A DNA stretch of 48,236 nt, from positions 1-48,236 of the forward strand of contig JAAANZ010000109.1 of NCBI GenBank assembly GCA_009909065.1, written 5' to 3'. Position 1 is the first letter of the stretch; each line of letters begins with the position of its first letter. Of this stretch, positions 45,850 to 48,236 are shown in pieces. The stretch is from Alphaproteobacteria bacterium. GTDB taxonomy: Bacteria; Pseudomonadota; Alphaproteobacteria; Caulobacterales; Hyphomonadaceae. The position numbers and the translations under genes are program-made. The notes under the pieces are model-generated. The model saw nothing but the letters and a program-made list of their open reading frames with translations, was not told the origin of the DNA and did no database searches.

Positions 45850-46299
45850 TCAGCAATCGCCGGTGCGCCGGCCCTTCACCTTGCCATTGACCTCCATCAC
45901 CATGCCCCTTCCCGTGCCGGTCAGGTTGAAATTGCCGCTCGTCTGAGTTCCGTCCGCGTTTTTCGACATGTTCATGACGCCTGTCAGGACAAACCCTGCC
46001 TGGCTGCAGGTCATGTCGAAGCTGACCTGGTTCGCCGAACCTTGAACGCCCGAGACGTCACACCCCTCCTGGGCCATTTCCTTAGGGTTGAGCGTGGCAT
46101 CCCCCTCGGAAATGCACTCTTCGCTCGATTCCGTGCGGTCGGGAACCGGCATGGTCTCGCCATTCATGTCCATGCTGGTCGAAACGGTCATGTCATATGC
46201 CCACATGCCGGGCTTGACTGTCATTTCCTGGGCGCTGGCGGCGCCGGCGGCACAGGCCAGGCCGAGAGCGGCTGCGGCAGTCAGGAGGATCGAACGCAT
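45850..46299 (-). CDS. DUF3617 family secreted protein (copy B)
   Basis: 149 aa, with signal MRSILLTAAAALGLACAAGA and mature start QEMTVKPGMWAYDMTVSTSM. The family marks are PGMW, EECISEGDA, AQEGCDVSGVQGSANQVSFD, MTCSQAGFVLTGVMNMSKNA and the terminal RRTGDC. The ATG at 46299 has AAGGGGA about 6 nt upstream. It is a distant paralog of the protein at 45318 (similar order of PG.W, C, GC and C-terminal TGTC/TGDC); the pair probably arose by an old duplication. Confidence 0.87.
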   Translation of the reverse strand: MRSILLTAAAALGLACAAGAASAQEMTVKPGMWAYDMTVSTSMDMNGETMPVPDRTESSEECISEGDATLNPKEMAQEGCDVSGVQGSANQVSFDMTCSQAGFVLTGVMNMSKNADGTQTSGNFNLTGTGRGMVMEVNGKVKGRRTGDC

Positions 46300-46427
46300 G
46301 AGGTCCCCTTTTCGTCTGTTTGGAACGCTGCGATCTTGCCCCAGCGCGTCAGAAAATTCGAGGATAAACTGCAATAAAACGGCTGGCGCGCCGATTCTCC
46401 CGCGACGCGACCTCCAGAATGGCTTGT

Positions 46428-47732
46428 CTAGTAGAAGTCCGGCGCCCTGTAGACATCCTCGTCCAGTTCACGCTCCCATTTCGCGACCGCCGTGGCGACA
46501 GCGGAGTCCCCTGTGACATTGGTCAGCGTGCGCATCATGTCCAGGAGCCGGTCAAAGGGCAGTATGAAGCCGATGATCAGGAAGGCCTGTTCTTCGGGAA
46601 TGCCGACCTGGGAGAGCGCAAGGCCCGACAGGAAAAGGCCGGCACTGGGAATTCCCGCCGCCCCGATCGATACCAGCGTGGCCATCAGCGCGATCAGGAC
46701 ATACTGGGCCAGGCTGACATCGATGCCCATGGCCTGGGCCCCGAACAGGGCGACCATGCCGATATAGATGGCCGTGCCGTCCATGTTGATCGTCGCGCCC
46801 AGCGGCAGGACGGAGCCGGCCACGGCCTTGTCGACGCCGAGATTCTCTTCCGCGCAGGTGATGGTGACGGGCAGGGTCGCCGAGGAACTCGCCGTGGAAT
46901 AGGCCACGGCCTGCGCATCGGTGACACCGCGATAAAACGGGATCAGCGGCAATCGCAGGACGCCCTTGATGATGATCCCGCCATAGGTGATGAGGATGTG
47001 CAGGACGCAGGCGATGTAAAGCGCGATCGCCAGCGTGCCGAGGCTCTGGAGCACGCCGAGCCCGTTGGTGGCCATGGTGGTAGCCATCAGGGCGAAGACA
47101 CCGAAAGGTGCGGTTTCCATGATGATCTCGGTCACTTTCAGCATGGCTTCCGAGGCGCCGTCGAACCATTTCGCCACGGGCCGGGCCACTTCGCCGGCCA
47201 TCAGGATGCCGACACCGAACATGATGGCGAAGAAAATGATCGACAGGATATTTCCGCTCGCCAGCGCCTCGACCGGATTGGTCGGCACGATGGCAAGGAG
47301 CCGGTCGACAAGACTGCCTGCTTCGGCCGCGCCCGAGCGCACTTCTTCCATGCGCGATACATCCGCCCCTTCGAAAGTTTCCGGGCTGAGACTCGCGCCG
47401 GGGCGGAAAAGGCTCGCCATGATCAGTCCGATCGAGACCGCAAAGGCGGTCGTTGCGAAATACAAGGCGATGGTGCGCGCCCCGAGGCTGCCCAGTCGCT
47501 TGGGGTCGCCCATGGCGATGATCCCCGAAACAAGGGTAAAGAAGATCAGCGGCACGATCAGCATCCGGATCAGCCGCAGGAACAGCTCGCCCAGCCAGGC
47601 GATCCAGGTCTCGGCAAAGGCTCCGGCCGCATCGGGCCCCATCCCCTGGCGAAGGGCAAGGCCGGCCACAATCCCGAGGACAAGCGCAAAAATCACGCGC
47701 TTCCACAGATGAATTTCGAACCATTTCGCCAT
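46428..47732 (-). CDS. Dicarboxylate/amino acid:cation symporter (DAACS family)
   Basis: 434-aa secondary transporter, similar to GltP/DctA, that imports acidic amino acids or C4-dicarboxylates with Na+ or H+. The re-entrant loop signatures are STASSSATLPVTITCAEENLG and LPLGATINMDGTAIYIG, followed by IPSAGLFLSGLALSQVGIPE and the last helix with DRLLDMMRTLTNVTGDSAVA, where substrate-binding Asp and Asn lie. The start at ATG 47732 (MAKWFEIHLWKR) has GGAAGG about 10 nt upstream; longer frames run into the repeat region. Substrate not settled. Confidence 0.93.
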   Translation of the reverse strand: MAKWFEIHLWKRVIFALVLGIVAGLALRQGMGPDAAGAFAETWIAWLGELFLRLIRMLIVPLIFFTLVSGIIAMGDPKRLGSLGARTIALYFATTAFAVSIGLIMASLFRPGASLSPETFEGADVSRMEEVRSGAAEAGSLVDRLLAIVPTNPVEALASGNILSIIFFAIMFGVGILMAGEVARPVAKWFDGASEAMLKVTEIIMETAPFGVFALMATTMATNGLGVLQSLGTLAIALYIACVLHILITYGGIIIKGVLRLPLIPFYRGVTDAQAVAYSTASSSATLPVTITCAEENLGVDKAVAGSVLPLGATINMDGTAIYIGMVALFGAQAMGIDVSLAQYVLIALMATLVSIGAAGIPSAGLFLSGLALSQVGIPEEQAFLIIGFILPFDRLLDMMRTLTNVTGDSAVATAVAKWERELDEDVYRAPDFY

Positions 47733-47900
47733 TGTGCGGGCCCTTCCTCGACTGCGCGCGACCCTATCGGCAGATGCGGGCGCGTCAATCGACATCCGGG
47801 CGCGGGAGGCTGCGTGCGGTATTTCGCTATTTTCTAACAGGCTGGTGAATAAAGGGCCCTTCGGCCATCCAATGGCTCGGACAGTCGTGCGGATCTCCAT

Positions 47901-48035
47901 CCTTCGAGACGCGCTTCGCGCTCCTCAACACAGTTGCTGAGGAGCGATCCGTTCAGGATCGCGTCTCGAAGGAGGGCGGCGAGATCCTGCTCCCAGGTTC
48001 GAAAGGCCTGATTGCAGGCGTCCTTCAGAAGCCTG
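47901..48035 (+). repeat. REP-like palindromic repeat, copy 2 (complete)
   Basis: CCTTCGAGACGCG (47901-47913) pairs perfectly with CGCGTCTCGAAGG (47960-47972), and inside it CGCTCCTCA (47919-47927) pairs with TGAGGAGCG (47938-47946), so the block can form a long branched hairpin. From 47926 to 48035 it matches 81-190 in the same orientation. No open frame of its own is convincing. Confidence 0.85.
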
Positions 48036-48043
48036 CCAAAGGC

Positions 48044-48073
48044 CCGGGACCTTGTCGCGGGGCCGGGTCCCGG
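48044..48073. repeat. Additional inverted repeat beside copy 2
   Basis: CCGGGACC (48044-48051) pairs with GGTCCCGG (48066-48073), with 14 nt between. It follows the palindromic repeat by 8 bp and may belong to the same composite element; copy 1 lacks it. Confidence 0.5.
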
Positions 48074-48236
48074 CCACGTTCTTCCAATCAGGCGAAGGTT
48101 GCCGGCGGGCCCTTTTCCAGCACTTTTGCCCGGCCCACCCTGCGGCGTCCGGTTGCGGTCTCGCCCCTGAAAGGCAGGGGCCGGCGCGGAAGCATGGGGC
48201 GCTTCCATGATTGACGCGTGAGGAGTCTTCGAAGCG

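Larger units (their letters stand above)
47733..48236. other. Gene-free window end with palindromes
   Basis: About 500 bp with no gene I trust. 47733-47840 holds the symporter's leader; 47901-48075 is occupied by the repeat and a further hairpin. An open frame on the minus strand (47834-48208) runs through the repeat and looks like a by-product of it. The last 150 bp are GC-rich and show nothing recognisable. Confidence 0.6.

Noticed and set aside
46419-47837. Long (472-codon) plus-strand frame over the symporter gene
   Set aside because: Antisense to a clear DAACS transporter; rich in Arg, Asp, His and Gly as expected for a high-GC shadow frame.
47834-48208. 124-codon open frame on the minus strand at the window end
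   Set aside because: It is mostly made of the repeat read through; the equivalent frame in copy 1 contains a stop.

Overview
The window is high-GC DNA from an alphaproteobacterium, most likely of the Maricaulales/Hyphomonadaceae/Caulobacterales type. The signs are gapR (DUF2312), the F1-ATPase inhibitor zeta subunit (DUF1476), COQ9 beside rpsU, an aa3-type cytochrome oxidase subunit IV, DUF1178, a YdcH protein, a Flp-type pilin, purS, and two kinds of alphaproteobacterial intergenic palindromes. It is almost entirely chromosomal housekeeping DNA: about 55 protein genes, tightly packed, with no rRNA, tRNA, CRISPR array, prophage or insertion sequence that I could see.

Layout. 1-430: intergenic DNA with a palindromic repeat and a possible 37-residue membrane peptide. 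430-5.8 kb (minus): acyl-CoA dehydrogenase, lactate dehydrogenase lldD and secA. 6.0-8.7 kb (plus): lipoprotein peptidyl-prolyl isomerase, argJ, mutT and a Flp pilin, each overlapping the next by 4 bp. 8.7-11.2 kb: a methyltransferase divergent from comF-grxC-DUF1178, with start codons that coincide on opposite strands. 11.2-14.6 kb: oxidase subunit IV, a DksA/TraR zinc-finger protein, an ABC-2 exporter pair and rpsU. 14.7-17 kb: COQ9 and purEK. 17-21.4 kb: diguanylate cyclase, YdcH, an SDR-like protein without catalytic residues, and hrpB. 21.4-23.8 kb: an unknown gene behind a palindromic promoter, a collapsed SDR gene, an alpha/beta hydrolase, an HxlR regulator and a PH-like protein. 23.9-28.4 kb: mdh, a secreted peroxiredoxin, zeta subunit, purC, a sulfotransferase, purS and a secreted protein. 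28.5-32.7 kb (minus): SDR, gapR and its partner, hydrolase, TPR protein, HAD phosphatase and rpmJ. 32.8-42.5 kb: MltB-like transglycosylase, MFS exporter, Cys-rich secreted protein, motA, two unknown genes, a CPA1 antiporter with a Rossmann domain, an OmpA-like lipoprotein, DUF2061 and alkB. 42.6-48.2 kb: dnaK with a possible heat-shock promoter and a strong terminator, a membrane protein, two DUF3617 proteins, a dicarboxylate/amino-acid symporter, and a second copy of the palindromic repeat.

Themes. De novo purine synthesis is split over two loci (purEK, purC...purS), with a sulfotransferase gene between purC and purS and no purQ/purL. Envelope and protein-quality genes recur (secA, PPIase lipoprotein, MltB, OmpA lipoprotein, dnaK). 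I did not find a self-contained new defence or metabolic system. The most unusual points are an rpsU whose family start position is an AUC codon behind an ideal Shine-Dalgarno sequence, a chain of four overlapping genes ending in an orphan pilin, a head-to-head gene pair sharing one CATG, an SDR gene reduced to its two ends, and related palindromic repeats in the same orientation near both ends of the window.
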